A stretch of 64,000 nucleotides of DNA from JAPLHP01 sp963720375 (GTDB lineage Bacteria > Chloroflexota > Dehalococcoidia > UBA2247 > RBG-13-53-26), in assembly GCA_963720375.1 (NCBI GenBank), contig CAVRFM010000011.1, positions 1 through 64,000 on the forward strand, read 5' to 3'. Shown in pieces: positions 24,924 through 35,551 of this stretch. The translations under genes were made by a program, and so were the position numbers. Below the pieces are notes generated by a model. The model was given only the letters and a program-made list of their open reading frames with translations. It was not told the origin of the DNA and made no database searches. How positions within the stretch are numbered: position 1 is the stretch's first letter; every line of letters starts with the position of its first letter.

Positions 24924-25439
24924 CTATGGCTTACGAGATCTGGTTCTCTCCCCTGTAATCGGAGGAGGGAAGGACTTTATCTTTGTTCCTAACGCCTGCA
25001 GAGCAGCGTCACGCAGCTCCTTCAAATGCCTGTCCAGTTGCTTGATCTCCTTTTCAGAGAAGCGAGATGCCAGCAGATCGCGGGTATACCCGGTTATGAC
25101 TGGCATTGCCCGGTCAACGAGTTCTTTCCCCTTGGGCTGTATCTGGATTCTTACCACTCTCTGGTCCTTCTTGCTCCTGGCCTTTTTCACATAACCGGCT
25201 CTTTGCATGCGTGACAGCAGTGCCGAAACACTGTGTTTCTCCCTAAACATGTATGAGGCTATCTGCCCGGGGCTCATAGGGACTCCGCTCATGCTTAAGA
25301 CGAGCAGGACATCCATCTGAGCGAGCGTTGTCTGCTGCTTGCCGAGTTCGATTTCGGTAGCTCTGAGCGCAGCTTCGCTGGCCTGTCTCAATCGTATCCA
25401 CGCGGTCATGTATGGATCAGCAATTTCCCAGTTGTACAT
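24924..25439 (-). CDS. MarR-family transcriptional regulator
   Basis: A 171-residue winged-helix protein. The N-terminal dimer helices precede the HTH (MSPGQIASYMFREKHSVSAL) and the wing ARSKKDQRVVRIQIQPKG with the conserved DQR. A C-terminal helix DRHLKELRDAALQALG and a basic tail (GERTRSRKP) follow. GGAGAGGAAT precedes the ATG. It lies 40 bp beyond the 3' end of the giant sensor gene, and the MFS exporter, the classic partner of MarR proteins, is 4.5 kb away beyond that sensor. Regulation of the exporter is possible but not shown. Confidence 0.9.
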   Translation of the reverse strand: MYNWEIADPYMTAWIRLRQASEAALRATEIELGKQQTTLAQMDVLLVLSMSGVPMSPGQIASYMFREKHSVSALLSRMQRAGYVKKARSKKDQRVVRIQIQPKGKELVDRAMPVITGYTRDLLASRFSEKEIKQLDRHLKELRDAALQALGTKIKSFPPPITGERTRSRKP

Positions 25440-25481
25440 CGTATTCCTCTCCTCTCCGTTCTTGTGCGAGCGGTCATTTCA

Positions 25482-28176
25482 TTATTCGAACTTGAATCCC
25501 TTCTCGGTAAAGACCCTCAGGCAAGCATGGGCCACATCGGGGTCATACAGGATACCGCTGTTGCGTGAAATCTCTTCGAGGGCCTTGTCTACACCGGGAG
25601 CGACCCGGTAGGGCCGGTGGGAGCTCATGGCCTCGACAACGTCCGCCACGCCCAGTATTCGGGCTTCTATGAGGAGCTTGTCTTCCCGGATGCCCGAAGG
25701 ATAGCCGGAGCCGTTCATCCTTTCGTGGTGCTGAATGACAATATCGGCAATCGGCCAGGGGAATTCTACAGTCTTCAATATGTCGTAGCCGGTTTGGCTA
25801 TGGGCTTTGATCAGCTGGAACTCGATATCGGTCAGGCTGCCGGGCTTGGTGAGGATTTCTTGCGGCACAGAGATCTTGCCGATATCATGAAGGAGCCCGG
25901 CTATGCGGATCACCTGGATCTGCTCAGAGGTAAAGCCCATTTCCTCGGCTATGGCGCAGGCAAGCTGGGCCACCCGCTTCTGGTGGCCGGCGGTAAAGCG
26001 GTCTCTGGATTCCACCGTCAGTGTTATCGCCTGGATGGTGCCATCCATGGTTTTTTCCAGCTTCCGGAGGCTTTGTTCCAGTTTCTTCCTTGCCTCCTGG
26101 CGTTCGGTGATGTCTCTATCAATGCCCCGATAGCCGCGGAGCATACCATCCCAATCGAAAAAGGGGACACCGCTGGTTTCCATGACAACCGGGTGGCCAT
26201 CTCTATGAATACGGGTGGTTTCGACAAATCTGAAAGGCTTGTGCTGGGTCATAGCAGCAACAATAACCTCAGACGTCTCATGGCCTTTCCCGTTATCAGG
26301 ACCGAAGTCATAAGGGTGTTTGCCCAGTAGTTCCCCGGCCTCATAGCCCAGGATCTCATGTATCTTCGGGCTGACATAGGTGTAGACACTATTTTCGTCC
26401 AGTTCCCACACGAAGTCGCTGGTAGTCTCGACCAGACCGCGGAACCGCTCCTCGCTGCCCCGCAGGGCCTCCTCTGCCACTTTGCGTTCAGTGACATCCC
26501 GGCTGACAGCACGATAGCCAAGCAGTGCTCCACGTGCATCGAAGAAGGGGACACCGCTGGTTTCCAGGACAACCGTGTGGCCGTCCTTGTGCAGGCCGTT
26601 AATTTCGATAAGTGCGAAAGGTTTTTGCGATGCAATAATAGAGGTGAAGACTTCGGTTATGCGATCTACATCATCAGTGGGTATGAAATCAAAAGGAACC
26701 TTGCCCATCAAATCCTCGGGTTCATAGCCCAGTATGTCACGCACCTTGGGGCTGACATAAGTGCAGGTCCCGTTCGTGTCCATTTCCCATACCCAGTCGC
26801 TGGTGGTTTCGACAAGATTACGGAAGCGCTCCTCGCTGCCCCGTAAGGCCTCTTCTGCCCTCTTGCGCTCGGTGATATCGCGTACAACCCCCATCATCTC
26901 CACGGGCTGGCCGTCCGGCCCCCGTATGAAACTCACAGTACTCGCCACCCAGACGGTAGAGCCATCCTTGCGTATCATCTCCAGTTCCAGCGGCGGCATC
27001 CTGAGTACCCCATCCTTCTGCCCCTGCTGTTCTGCAGCCATCGCTTTCATAAAGGCGTCGGCAGCCGCCTTGAGGGAGCCGGGTGTCAAGCTCTCTGCTA
27101 TGCCGCGGGCCATGGATTCCTCCAGGCTGTAGCCCATCAGACGGGTGAAGGAGGGACTGAGATAGGTGGGCCGCAGGTTCATATCGGTGACCCAGATTAC
27201 GTCCGAGACGTTCTCGGCCAGCAGGCGGTAACGCTCCTCGCTTTCCCTTATAGCCTTCTCTGCCTGCTTGCGCTCGGTGATGTCGTGCAGTACTCCTAAG
27301 ATCTCAACAGGCTGCCCATCCGAGCCATGCATGAGAATCGACCTCACCTCGGCCCAGGCTGTGGAGCCGTCTTTGCGTTTTATCTCTACTTCCTGCGGTG
27401 GCAGTTCCGTGGCCTTGTTTGGCTCGCCTTTTTCTGCCAGCGCTCTTGTAAGGTCTGCTGCAATAGCTTCAAGGGAGGCAGGAGTCAAGCCCTGTTCCAA
27501 CCCGCCGGCCATGGCTTCCTCGACACTGTAACCAAACAGGGTGGTGACGGAGGGGCTGACATACGTGGGCCGGAGATGCATATCGGTGACCCAGATAACG
27601 TCAGAGGCACTCCCGGCCAGCAGACGGCTGCGTCTCTCGCTCTCCTGCAGTTCCTCCTCTGCCTTCTTGCGCTCGGTGATGTCTATAAAGATACACGACA
27701 AATATGTCTTATTGGCTATTGTTACCGGATATGAACTGATAGAGGCAAAGAAAATGCTGCCATCCTTCCTTTTCACCGGTATACCTTCAGATCGTGAAAT
27801 CTCTCCCCTCGCATGTTTTTCAAACTCTCCCAGAATGTATGGTAGATCTTTCTCGGGATGTATATCCGAGACTGTCAGATTCCTTATTTCTTCTTCAGAT
27901 TCATACCCCAGCATCTCGATCATTCTTCTATTTGCGTTAAAGAACCTCCTGCTTTCGAGGTCCACGCTGATGAATCCGTCATTTGCATTGTCAAAAATAG
28001 CCCTGAATTTCCTCTCGGATTCTCGCAGTTCTTCCTCTGCCTTCTTGCGCTCGGTGATGTCGCGGAGGTTGACTACAATGCCCTCAACAGCCGGATTATG
28101 AAGAAGATTGGTGGCTGTGGACTCGATTGTGTGCCAGCTGCCATCCTTGTGCTGGACGCGCACTTCGGTCTGCATA
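25482..28176 (-). CDS. multi-PAS HD-GYP sensor, C-terminal part (split by frameshift)
   Basis: It continues the protein begun at 29586. After half a PAS domain come five complete PAS/PAC units, each ending DITERK.AEE or DVTERK, then a coiled linker. The HD-GYP phosphodiesterase domain follows (FTAGHQKRVAQLACAIAEE, HDIGK, HHERMNGSGYP). Catalytic residues look intact, so cyclic di-GMP hydrolysis is expected. No membrane segments. The frame change lies at about 28176, where GCTACC-T-ATGCAG has one extra T. Without it the 4104 bases from 29586 to 25482 read as one 1367-residue protein. This frame can be followed back to 28277, but the part before 28176 has no PAS similarity. Confidence 0.85.
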
Positions 28177-29586
28177 GGTAGCACCTGGATTCTGCAGCAA
28201 TCTGGCGAAGTCATCAGCTGCAGGCTGGATATCATCTGGATGAACGGACTCAAAGATGCTGACACCAATCCGTTCATCGGGGTTGTATCCTAACATACGG
28301 CCGGTGGATGGGCTGACATAGCGATTGGTTCCATCACGGTTTACGACTATGATGGCATCGGAAGAGTTCTCTATGAGCGCTCGGAAGTATTGTTCCTTAC
28401 GTTGCAGTTCCTCTTCTGCCCTCTTGTGCTCGGTGATATCGTGCAGTACCCCCATCATCTCAACAGGCCGGCCGTCAGAATCGCGGATGAAGCTGAACCT
28501 GGTGCTGGCCCAGATTGTGGAACCGTCCTTGTGTTTTATCTCCAGCTCCAATGGCTGTGACGCAATTGCATCCTGTTCCGCAGTATTTCCCGATGCCAAT
28601 GCCTTCGCCAGATTCTCTGCGGCTAGCTTAACTGAGGCAGGGGCCAGACTTTCTTGGATTGACCCTGCCAGTGCTTCCTCTATGGTAAATCCCGCAAAAC
28701 GTGTAACTGATGGACTAACGTATGTTGGACGCGCATTCAAGTCTGTGACCCAGATGACGTCTGTGATGTTCTCAGCGATGGAGCGGTACTTTTTTTCGCC
28801 CTCCAGGAAGGCTTCCTCTGCCTTCTTGTGCTTGGTGATGTCTTTCATAAAACACCAGACAGCCGGTTTCCCTTCCCAGGTAAACGAGACCACCTTCAAC
28901 CCGCACCATATTATTTTGCCCTCTTTGCCAATAGCCCTGAAGGTGGAGCCATGGGGAGTTTCCTTGCCTTTCAGCTTCTTGAGATGGAGTTCTGCTACTA
29001 TCTGTCGGTCATCAGGGTGGATTAATTCCATAAAGGGCCTGAAGGTCATCTCCTTATCTGAATAACCCGAGATCTCTGTGGCTTTGGGGTTAGCAAACTT
29101 CAGCACCCCATCCTGGACCACGACGATTGCTTCATCGGAGTTCTGCATCAGCAGATGCCTTTCCTCTTCTGATGCCTGCAGTCTCGTCTCTGCCAGCTTT
29201 TGGGCGGTGATATCCCTGATGGAAATCAGGCCGGCCAGCCTTCCCTGATACTCGATTCTCACGCCAAGGGCGCTGATCCATATCTCCCTGCCGTCCCTGG
29301 TTATGGCCCGGAGTTCCATGACCCGCCGCAGGTTCCTCTGGAATACCTCTTCGGCCATCAGCCTGGCAACCCGGTCCCTGTCTTCTGTGAGAATGTAGTC
29401 CAGTGGATTCAGGCCGATCATCTCCTTCGGGAACGTAAACCTGAAGATCTTGGCCATGGATTGATTGGCCAGTACCACCCTCCCCGTCTCAGCATCGATA
29501 ACCTCCAAACCATCAAGGGTGTTCTCGAAAATGACTCTATACAGAAGCTCGCTATCCCGCTCTGCCATTTCCTTGTGTACTATCAT
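28176..29586 (-). CDS. multi-PAS HD-GYP sensor, N-terminal part (split by frameshift)
   Basis: ATG 29586 (MIVHKEMAERDSELLYR) follows AAGAGGGG. Three full PAS units (starting ELLYRVIFENTLDGLEV, EERHLLMQNSDEAIVV, EKKYRSIAENITDVIWV) and the first half of a fourth (EQYFRALIENSSDAIIV) are read. The frame then leaves the domain after LLQNPGAT near 28176 and ends at 28096. With the downstream part it makes a soluble sensor with nine PAS domains feeding one HD-GYP output. Domains closely resemble those of the paralogue at 36291-40263. Ligands of the PAS domains (haem, flavin or small molecules) cannot be told. Confidence 0.82.
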
Positions 29587-29726
29587 GGTCAGACCCCTCT
29601 TCCCTTCAGTGGCCCGTGAGGATTTGCCTTCATCACAGCGTTGGTCGGCTTAGATATTACATACACGATATATTCTCATATATCACTTATCAATAACTCC
29701 ATTTTCCGTCCTGCCCGCCACCCTGA

Positions 29727-29776
29727 CAAGATACAAATGGCCCGATAAGATGACCCAAAGGGTTCATAGTCGTCTC
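29727..29776 (-). promoter_or_regulatory. conserved element upstream of giant sensor 1
   Basis: On the minus strand, ACTATGA.CC..TTGG.TCA and TGTATCTTGT are shared with 40371-40418, upstream of the second giant sensor; about 34 of 45 bases agree without gaps. It lies 140-190 nt before the ATG at 29586. It may be a leader RNA, a promoter region or a coding relic. The rest of the 29587-29971 gap has no recognised gene. Confidence 0.45.
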
Positions 29777-29971
29777 CGGCAAGGCTTTCTATGGGGTGCT
29801 TGCATCAGGCAAGTCTTAATGAATAGGAGCACGAAGTGCTCTTATAGCATCGGCCTGCAATTCCCCCCTGATGGTTCACAGGCAAGAGGTAAGGCCAGAC
29901 ACTCCAACTCAAGAACATCGAGTCGTGGACGCTAGAGACAATACTGTAAAATCTGTAGAATCTAGAGAATC

Positions 29972-31384
29972 ATGGACCCTCAGAAAACACACAACACGGG
30001 GCCCCTCAGTACTTCCAAGGGCGCTGTCCTGATCATCGCCTCCATGAGTTCGTTCCTCACTCCTTTCACATCATCTTCAGTAAATATTGCCCTCCCTTCC
30101 ATAGGTGCAAAGCTATCCTTAGATGCCGTGACATTGAGCTGGGTGGCTACCGTTTATCTCCTGTCGGCAGCCGCGTTTCTTGTACCCTTCGGCCGGATCG
30201 CGGATATCCATGGCCGGAAGAGAATATTCCGGATCGGGATCGTCATCGATGCCGTGGCATCAGTGCTTTGCGCCACTTCACGGTCCGGCGCGTGGCTTAT
30301 CGTCTTCCGCGCTTTGCAGGGACTTGGTGGAGCCATGATTTTTGGCACAGGGGTGGCAATGCTGACATCGGTTTTTCCGCCCAAAGAGAGAGGCAGGGCT
30401 CTGGGCATTAACGTGGCGGCAACCTACATAGGGCTGTCTATCGGCCCGCTTGTAGGTGGCTTTTTTACTCAACACTTCGGCTGGCAGGGTATTTTCTTCT
30501 TCAACGCTTTCCTGGGACTGGTCATCACGGTGGCGGCGTTGTGGAAGCTCAAGGGAGAGTGGGCAGAAGCCAGGGGAGAGAAGTTCGATCTGACAGGCGC
30601 GGTCATCTACAGCATGTCATTGGTAGTGATAATATACGCCTTTTCCGTATTTCCGGCCTTGTGGGGGGTCTGGCTGGTCCTTGCCGGGGCAATCGGCTTG
30701 GCAGCTTTTGTGAGATGGGAAATAAGACAAGAGCACCCTGTGCTTAATATAGGCCTTTTCAGAAACAATATGGTCTTCGCATTCTCCAACCTGGCGGCCC
30801 TGATAAACTACAGCGCCACTTTTGCTGTCAGTTTCCTCCTCAGTCTTTATTTGCAGTATATAAAGGGGTTTACTCCGGAACGTGCGGGCCTGATTTTGAT
30901 AGCCCAACCGGTAATGATGGCTATCTTCTCGCCGGTCGCTGGTAGCCTCTCGGACAGAATCGAGCCGCGCATCGTAGCGTCGATAGGCATGGCGCTGACA
31001 ACTGCAGGGCTGGTGATGCTGGTCTTCGTGAGCGGCGACGTCGGTCTCAGTTACATTATTGCCAGCCTAGTCGTCCTGGGCCTCGGGTTTGGTTTCTTCT
31101 CCTCACCGAACACAAACGCGGTGATGGGTTCGGTGGACAGGAAGTCTTACGGAGTGGCATCCGGGATGCTGGGCACTATGAGGCTGACAGGGCAGACCCT
31201 CAGTATGGGAATAGCTCTGCTTCTGTTTGCTTTGTACATGGGGCGAGTGCAGATAAGTCCCGAATATTACCCGCTTTTCCTGAAAAGCATGAGAACCGCA
31301 TTTATTATTTCGGGAGCTCTCTGTTTCGGGGGTATTTTTGCCTCCATAGCCAGGGGCAAGACACATAGGGCCGGCTCCGGTTAG
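29972..31384 (+). CDS. MFS transporter, DHA2 (EmrB/QacA-like) family
   Basis: A 470-residue integral membrane protein with about 14 helices. It shows motif A (GRIADIHGRKR) between helices 2 and 3, ALQGLGGAMIFG, and motif C (GLSIGPLVGG), the antiporter signature. A second-half motif SLSDRIEPR follows. Proton-driven drug or metabolite export is expected. The start MDPQKTHNTGP has no strong ribosome site, but no better one is near. A MarR gene lies 4.5 kb away behind the sensor gene. The downstream LUD gene starts 130 bp on and is probably separate. Confidence 0.93.
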   Translation: MDPQKTHNTGPLSTSKGAVLIIASMSSFLTPFTSSSVNIALPSIGAKLSLDAVTLSWVATVYLLSAAAFLVPFGRIADIHGRKRIFRIGIVIDAVASVLCATSRSGAWLIVFRALQGLGGAMIFGTGVAMLTSVFPPKERGRALGINVAATYIGLSIGPLVGGFFTQHFGWQGIFFFNAFLGLVITVAALWKLKGEWAEARGEKFDLTGAVIYSMSLVVIIYAFSVFPALWGVWLVLAGAIGLAAFVRWEIRQEHPVLNIGLFRNNMVFAFSNLAALINYSATFAVSFLLSLYLQYIKGFTPERAGLILIAQPVMMAIFSPVAGSLSDRIEPRIVASIGMALTTAGLVMLVFVSGDVGLSYIIASLVVLGLGFGFFSSPNTNAVMGSVDRKSYGVASGMLGTMRLTGQTLSMGIALLLFALYMGRVQISPEYYPLFLKSMRTAFIISGALCFGGIFASIARGKTHRAGSG

Positions 31385-31515
31385 TGCACCAGTTCCTTCG
31401 TCGGGACCTGGAAATATCAAGGGCACATCTGGCAGGGAGGTGAAGATCATGATAGTCTTTAGCCGCTGTTAGCATTTAAGGAGTCCGGAGCAATAATAGA
31501 GAACAGGGAGGGAAG

Positions 31516-32127
31516 ATGGACTGGGATAGGATACCTGATCAGACTACAATTGAGAAGACCATGGCAGGACTGCGGGAGCGGAACTTCAACCCCGTGCTTG
31601 TTGCTGACACGAAGGAAGCGCTGGAGAAGTTGAGGCAGATGATACCGCCGGGAGCCGATGTAATGACCGGGAGTTCCACGACACTTGAAGAGATAGGCTT
31701 TATTAATTTGTTGATCGGCGGCACGCATCCCTGGCGGAACTGGAAGGATCGCATATTTGCTGAAAAAGGCCCTGAGAAACAGATGGACATGCGGCGAGCC
31801 AGCACTACTGCCGAATACTTCATCGGCAGCGTCCAGGCTGTAGCGGAGACGGGAGAAGTGCTCGGCGTAGATGCCTCCGGTAGTCGCCAGGGGGGCTATG
31901 TCTATGGTGCCAAGAATGTTATCTGGGTAGTGGGAGCAAACAAGGTAGTCCCTGACCTGGACGGGGCATTTCAGCGCTTGCGTGAACATATTGTGCCGCT
32001 GGAGGATGCCAGAATGAAAAAGACCGGCGCCCGGGGTACTTTTATCGGCAAGATGGTTGTCTATGAGCGGGAGGGCCAGCCGCACCGGATATCGACCATC
32101 CTGGTCAGAGAGAAGCTGGGCTTTTAG
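31516..32127 (+). CDS. LUD domain protein (lactate/leucine utilisation type)
   Basis: GGGAGGGAAG precedes ATG 31516. The 203-residue protein is a single LUD (DUF162) domain: MTGSSTTLEEIG in the first half, GEVLGVDASGS and NVIWVVGANKVVPD in the second. The fold is related to 5-formyl-THF cyclo-ligase and CoA-transferases. In LutC and relatives it assists oxidation of lactate. Lut B and A partners are absent, so it is a stand-alone member. It sits 240 bp before the acyl-CoA ligase-like gene in the same orientation. Confidence 0.85.
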   Translation: MDWDRIPDQTTIEKTMAGLRERNFNPVLVADTKEALEKLRQMIPPGADVMTGSSTTLEEIGFINLLIGGTHPWRNWKDRIFAEKGPEKQMDMRRASTTAEYFIGSVQAVAETGEVLGVDASGSRQGGYVYGAKNVIWVVGANKVVPDLDGAFQRLREHIVPLEDARMKKTGARGTFIGKMVVYEREGQPHRISTILVREKLGF

Positions 32128-32368
32128 ATCAACGATGCCGTACTGGCGAACATTGGAAGCCGGCGGAGTGATAAACGGGAAATACCCCGGTGGAGCGGTT
32201 GCCCGGAAGGAGCTTCTGGAGTGTGTTTTGACAATGGGGCCGGGGGTGGACTATCATTTTGAGCTTGGAGTAACACTGGCAGGCGCATGAAATCTTGAAA
32301 CCAGACTCTCTCTGCTCTATCCCTGGCGTCAGCCATTTGGTAGATAAGATTTACAGGACTTCGAAGTA

Positions 32369-33922
32369 TTGAATACTGCTGCACGCCCTGGCGGTAGGCG
32401 CAACCCGCACCCCCTTGACTACATCTTCCATCCCCGCTCGGTGGCCGTTGTTGGCATCTCGGCTGACTTGCCTAAGGTGTGGATCAAACGGCTGTACCTC
32501 GACTCTCTGCTCCAGAGTGGATACCCCGGCCAGATCTACCTGGTGAATCCGAAGGGGGGAGAGATGGCGGGTTTCCCCATCTACCGCAGCTTGAAGGACG
32601 TCCCGGGACCGGTGGATCATGTCGTTATCTCTGTTCCTGCTCTGCACACCCCCAAAGTCATGGAAGACTGTCGGGATATTGGAGTCAAGGTGGTGCATGT
32701 CTTCGCATCCGGCTATGCCGAGACCGGCGAACCTGATCGTATCGAGCTTCAGAACAGGCTGGTGGAGATAGCCCGACAGGGTAACCTCCGCATCATCGGC
32801 CCCAATTGCCTGGGCATCTACTACCCCAAGGGCAAGATCGGTCTGTGTCCGGACTTCCCGATAGAGGTGGGACCTGTAGGATATCTTTGCCAGAGCGGTG
32901 GCAATGTCACCTATATGGTGCGGCAAGCAGTAGCTCGCGGCCTGCGTTTCAGCAAGGTTGTCAGCTATGGCAATGCCTGCGACATCAACGAATGTGATTT
33001 GTTGGACTATTTTGCAGAGGACCCCGAAACCAAGGTGATTGCAGCCTACATCGAGGGTGTCAAAGACGGTCGCCGTCTGGTCAAGGCACTGAACAGAGCA
33101 GCCTCTGCCAAGCCGGTGGTGGTTTTCAAAGGAGGCTTTACTGCGGGCGGACTGAGGGCTGCCGCTTCACATACAGGGTCTCTGGCGGGGACCGATGTGG
33201 TGTGGGATAGCCTCCTCAAACAGGCTGGGGCGATCAGGGTATACAGTATTGAGGAGATGGTGGACATGCTGGTGGCGTTGCTCCGTGTCAGACCTCCCAA
33301 AGGTCTGAATACCTGTGTTGTGGGACACGGAGGCGGTGCCAGTGTCATGGCTACTGATGAATTGGAGCGAGTGGGGTTGCGGCTTGTCCCTATACCGGAG
33401 GAGACAAGGTCGAAGTTAAAGGAGTTCATTGATCTGGCAAACAGTATGCTCCGCAATCCGATCGATGCCAGCCCGGTGCCGGCTATGGATGTGACGGAGT
33501 TCTTGAATGACCTGGGAAACCGCAAGTGGGTTGACCTGCTGCGGGAGAAGGCAGGCACAGGAGCCATGGGGCAGTGGAGCCGGCTGAATGCCGTGTTAGG
33601 GGAGTGGCGTGGCCTCGATCTGGTGGTCTACCAGCATGGCTTCGACATAAGCCCAATGCCCGTGGGCGAGTGGAACATTGCCTTCGTGGTGGGTCCGATG
33701 GTTTTGGCGGCTAAAGCATGTGAATTACCCAGCGTGGTTGTTCTCCACTCCATGGGAAATGACGATACCTGGCAGGCTTCGGCTGAATTGCGGGCACTCT
33801 GCGCGGAGTTCGGCCTCCCTCTATTCCTCTCCATGAGGGGGGCGGCTGTGGCCATTCGGAAGTTGATCGATTACTATCAGGCCTATCCGGATAGGCTTGC
33901 CGGCATCCATGAGTTATCGTAA
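32369..33922 (+). CDS. ADP-forming acyl-CoA ligase alpha-like protein (CoA-binding)
   Basis: Domain order is a CoA-binding Rossmann domain (about residues 15-145, PRSVAVVGIS, IIGPNCLGIY) and a succinyl-CoA-ligase-like flavodoxin domain (LCQSGGNVTYMVRQA, SYGNACDINECDLLDYF). The phosphohistidine loop ASHTGSLAGTD (His about 268) and a further CoA-ligase domain to the end follow. The ATP-grasp beta part of the usual 700-residue acetyl-CoA synthetases is missing, so a separate beta subunit is needed. The start is a TTG at 32369 with AGGA upstream; no ATG lies before the first domain. A close paralogue is at 41217-42743. Likely role: energy-conserving conversion of acyl-CoA to acid, or acid activation. 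Confidence 0.85.
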   Translation: MNTAARPGGRRNPHPLDYIFHPRSVAVVGISADLPKVWIKRLYLDSLLQSGYPGQIYLVNPKGGEMAGFPIYRSLKDVPGPVDHVVISVPALHTPKVMEDCRDIGVKVVHVFASGYAETGEPDRIELQNRLVEIARQGNLRIIGPNCLGIYYPKGKIGLCPDFPIEVGPVGYLCQSGGNVTYMVRQAVARGLRFSKVVSYGNACDINECDLLDYFAEDPETKVIAAYIEGVKDGRRLVKALNRAASAKPVVVFKGGFTAGGLRAAASHTGSLAGTDVVWDSLLKQAGAIRVYSIEEMVDMLVALLRVRPPKGLNTCVVGHGGGASVMATDELERVGLRLVPIPEETRSKLKEFIDLANSMLRNPIDASPVPAMDVTEFLNDLGNRKWVDLLREKAGTGAMGQWSRLNAVLGEWRGLDLVVYQHGFDISPMPVGEWNIAFVVGPMVLAAKACELPSVVVLHSMGNDDTWQASAELRALCAEFGLPLFLSMRGAAVAIRKLIDYYQAYPDRLAGIHELS

Positions 33923-33944
33923 GGATAAGTGCGAAATACCTTCC

Positions 33945-34964
33945 TCATAGGGGCGACCAGTTTACCCATTCATCCCAGGCAGGCCTGGCAGTCCCGTCGC
34001 TCCGGCGTAAGCCCATGCTGTTGAAAGGCTCAACAGTGCCCTGATCATACATGAAGCTCCAGATGGCCAGTTCGTTATCCATAGCTGTGGTCAGGGTGAT
34101 AAATTGCGTGATGAATTGAGCCTGTTCTGCCTCGCTGCTTTCCCAGCCAGCCGGCCCGCTGTTGCTGTGCCAGCCGATTTCGGTGAAAGCGATCCTCTTG
34201 GATGTGTGCGACTTCACTTCAGTATAGTAGTCGGCCGGAATGTCTGCTGGATCCTTGTAAATCAGACCGGGGTATGTGGTGAAAGCGATAAGGTCCGACT
34301 TGGGAAATCTGTCTAACAAGGTCCATTGGGCTTTGCTCGGGTCATTGGTACCGCCAAATAAACCGCCGCTCAGGCCCTTCATCTTTTCCAACTGGAATAT
34401 AGTGAATACTTTTGTATCCGGTGATACCGCCTTCACAGCATCGTAGACTTCAGCATAGAGTGAAACGAAGTCCTCGAAGTCGGCAGGTGATTTCTCGTAG
34501 AGGATGTTTACTTCGATCCCAAGGGCAAGGTACTTCGGCCGGTATTTTTCGGCAAAAGCAGCAGCACTGTTCTTGTAACTCAGCCTTGTGGCTTCGTCCA
34601 GTGGTCTCAGGAGTTGGCCACTGGATTGGGTGAAGAACTGCGCCTCAACCAGAGGGATATAACTATAGGTTGCTGCCAGCTCGGCTACCACCTTCGGTCC
34701 GCCGCTGTTGGTGTTGGCCAGTTCGTTCCAGTCGCCTGCCCAGCTTACAATATCGCCTGTCTGTTTTGCCTTCTCGAAGAAATCGGTGAAATCCGCTGAT
34801 TGAAAACTCTTTGGAGAAAGACTTACGCCCTTCAAAGTTCCTGTTGGCGCTGGTGAATTATCATCAGTGGTGGTTTTCTGCCCGCACCCTGCTGATAGGA
34901 CTGTGGCAGATAACAGTATCCCTGCTAATGACACTGCTGATAGCCATCTTGTTCTGGCTTTCAT
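33945..34964 (-). CDS. lipoprotein with GH-A clan glycosidase-like domain
   Basis: Signal peptide with lipobox LLSATVLSAGC (Cys about 27) indicates a membrane-anchored extracellular lipoprotein. A Thr/Pro linker leads to a beta/alpha barrel. GIEVNILY puts an acid after strand 4 and RIAFTEIGWHS one after strand 7, the acid/base and nucleophile pattern of clan GH-A, closest in look to endo-galactanase (GH53)-like proteins. It ends RPAWDEWVNWSPL. Glycan hydrolysis is inferred. It converges with the ligase-like gene at 33922, 22 bp away. Confidence 0.75.
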   Translation of the reverse strand: MKARTRWLSAVSLAGILLSATVLSAGCGQKTTTDDNSPAPTGTLKGVSLSPKSFQSADFTDFFEKAKQTGDIVSWAGDWNELANTNSGGPKVVAELAATYSYIPLVEAQFFTQSSGQLLRPLDEATRLSYKNSAAAFAEKYRPKYLALGIEVNILYEKSPADFEDFVSLYAEVYDAVKAVSPDTKVFTIFQLEKMKGLSGGLFGGTNDPSKAQWTLLDRFPKSDLIAFTTYPGLIYKDPADIPADYYTEVKSHTSKRIAFTEIGWHSNSGPAGWESSEAEQAQFITQFITLTTAMDNELAIWSFMYDQGTVEPFNSMGLRRSDGTARPAWDEWVNWSPL

Positions 34965-35021
34965 AATTAAACACGCTGCCGGATTATCTTACTGAGTGGA
35001 TGGTGTGGCACAGCTTTGACT

Positions 35022-35453
35022 TCAGATATGCTTCTCGGCGAACTCACCGGCTATGGGAAGTTTGTATCTCTCGCCCTGATAGGCCTTGACCATGAGCACG
35101 ATCCAGAGGACAAACGCTGCAATGCCTGTGATCACGTTCAATACCCAGAAGATGAATCCCACGAAGGGAATCAAGTGGAGTATAGAAAACGCAATGGAGA
35201 GGACAGTGAATGCTCCGAAAGTAACAATGGATTGCATGGCATGGAAACGGATGAAATGATTCTCCTTCTCCAGGAGTATGAATATGAGTCCGGTTATCCA
35301 ACCAAGTACGTAGCAGAGCAGTCCAGCTATGTTTGGCTCCAGGCCGGTGCTGGTCCCGGTGGGCTTAGGGGCGTCTGGGATGAGAACTGAGCCGCACTTA
35401 TGGCAGAATTTGCTGCCCTCATCGTTTTCGGCCCCACACTTTGGACAGAACAT
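35022..35453 (-). CDS. zinc-ribbon membrane protein (DUF4870-like)
   Basis: ATG 35453 (MFCPKCGAENDEGSKFCHKC) has AAGGAGG upstream. The N-terminal zinc ribbon is followed by a Pro/Thr linker and three to four membrane helices (GLLCYVLGWITGLIFILLE, IRFHAMQS, LIPFVGFIFWVLNVITGIA), matching the UPF0132/DUF4870 pattern with HFIRFHA. Function unknown; widespread small integral membrane family. Confidence 0.82.
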   Translation of the reverse strand: MFCPKCGAENDEGSKFCHKCGSVLIPDAPKPTGTSTGLEPNIAGLLCYVLGWITGLIFILLEKENHFIRFHAMQSIVTFGAFTVLSIAFSILHLIPFVGFIFWVLNVITGIAAFVLWIVLMVKAYQGERYKLPIAGEFAEKHI

Positions 35454-35551
35454 TTTTGCCTCCTTAGTACCTCGGCGTGGCTGGGGGATAAGCTTTTCAG
35501 ATCCGAGGTGAAGTGGATATGGCATCGGTCAGCAGAGAGTCTGCCGATGGG

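Noticed and set aside
29727..29776. c-di-GMP riboswitch upstream of the HD-GYP sensor genes
   Set aside because: The conserved element lacks the known core sequences and arms of c-di-GMP-I or -II aptamers.
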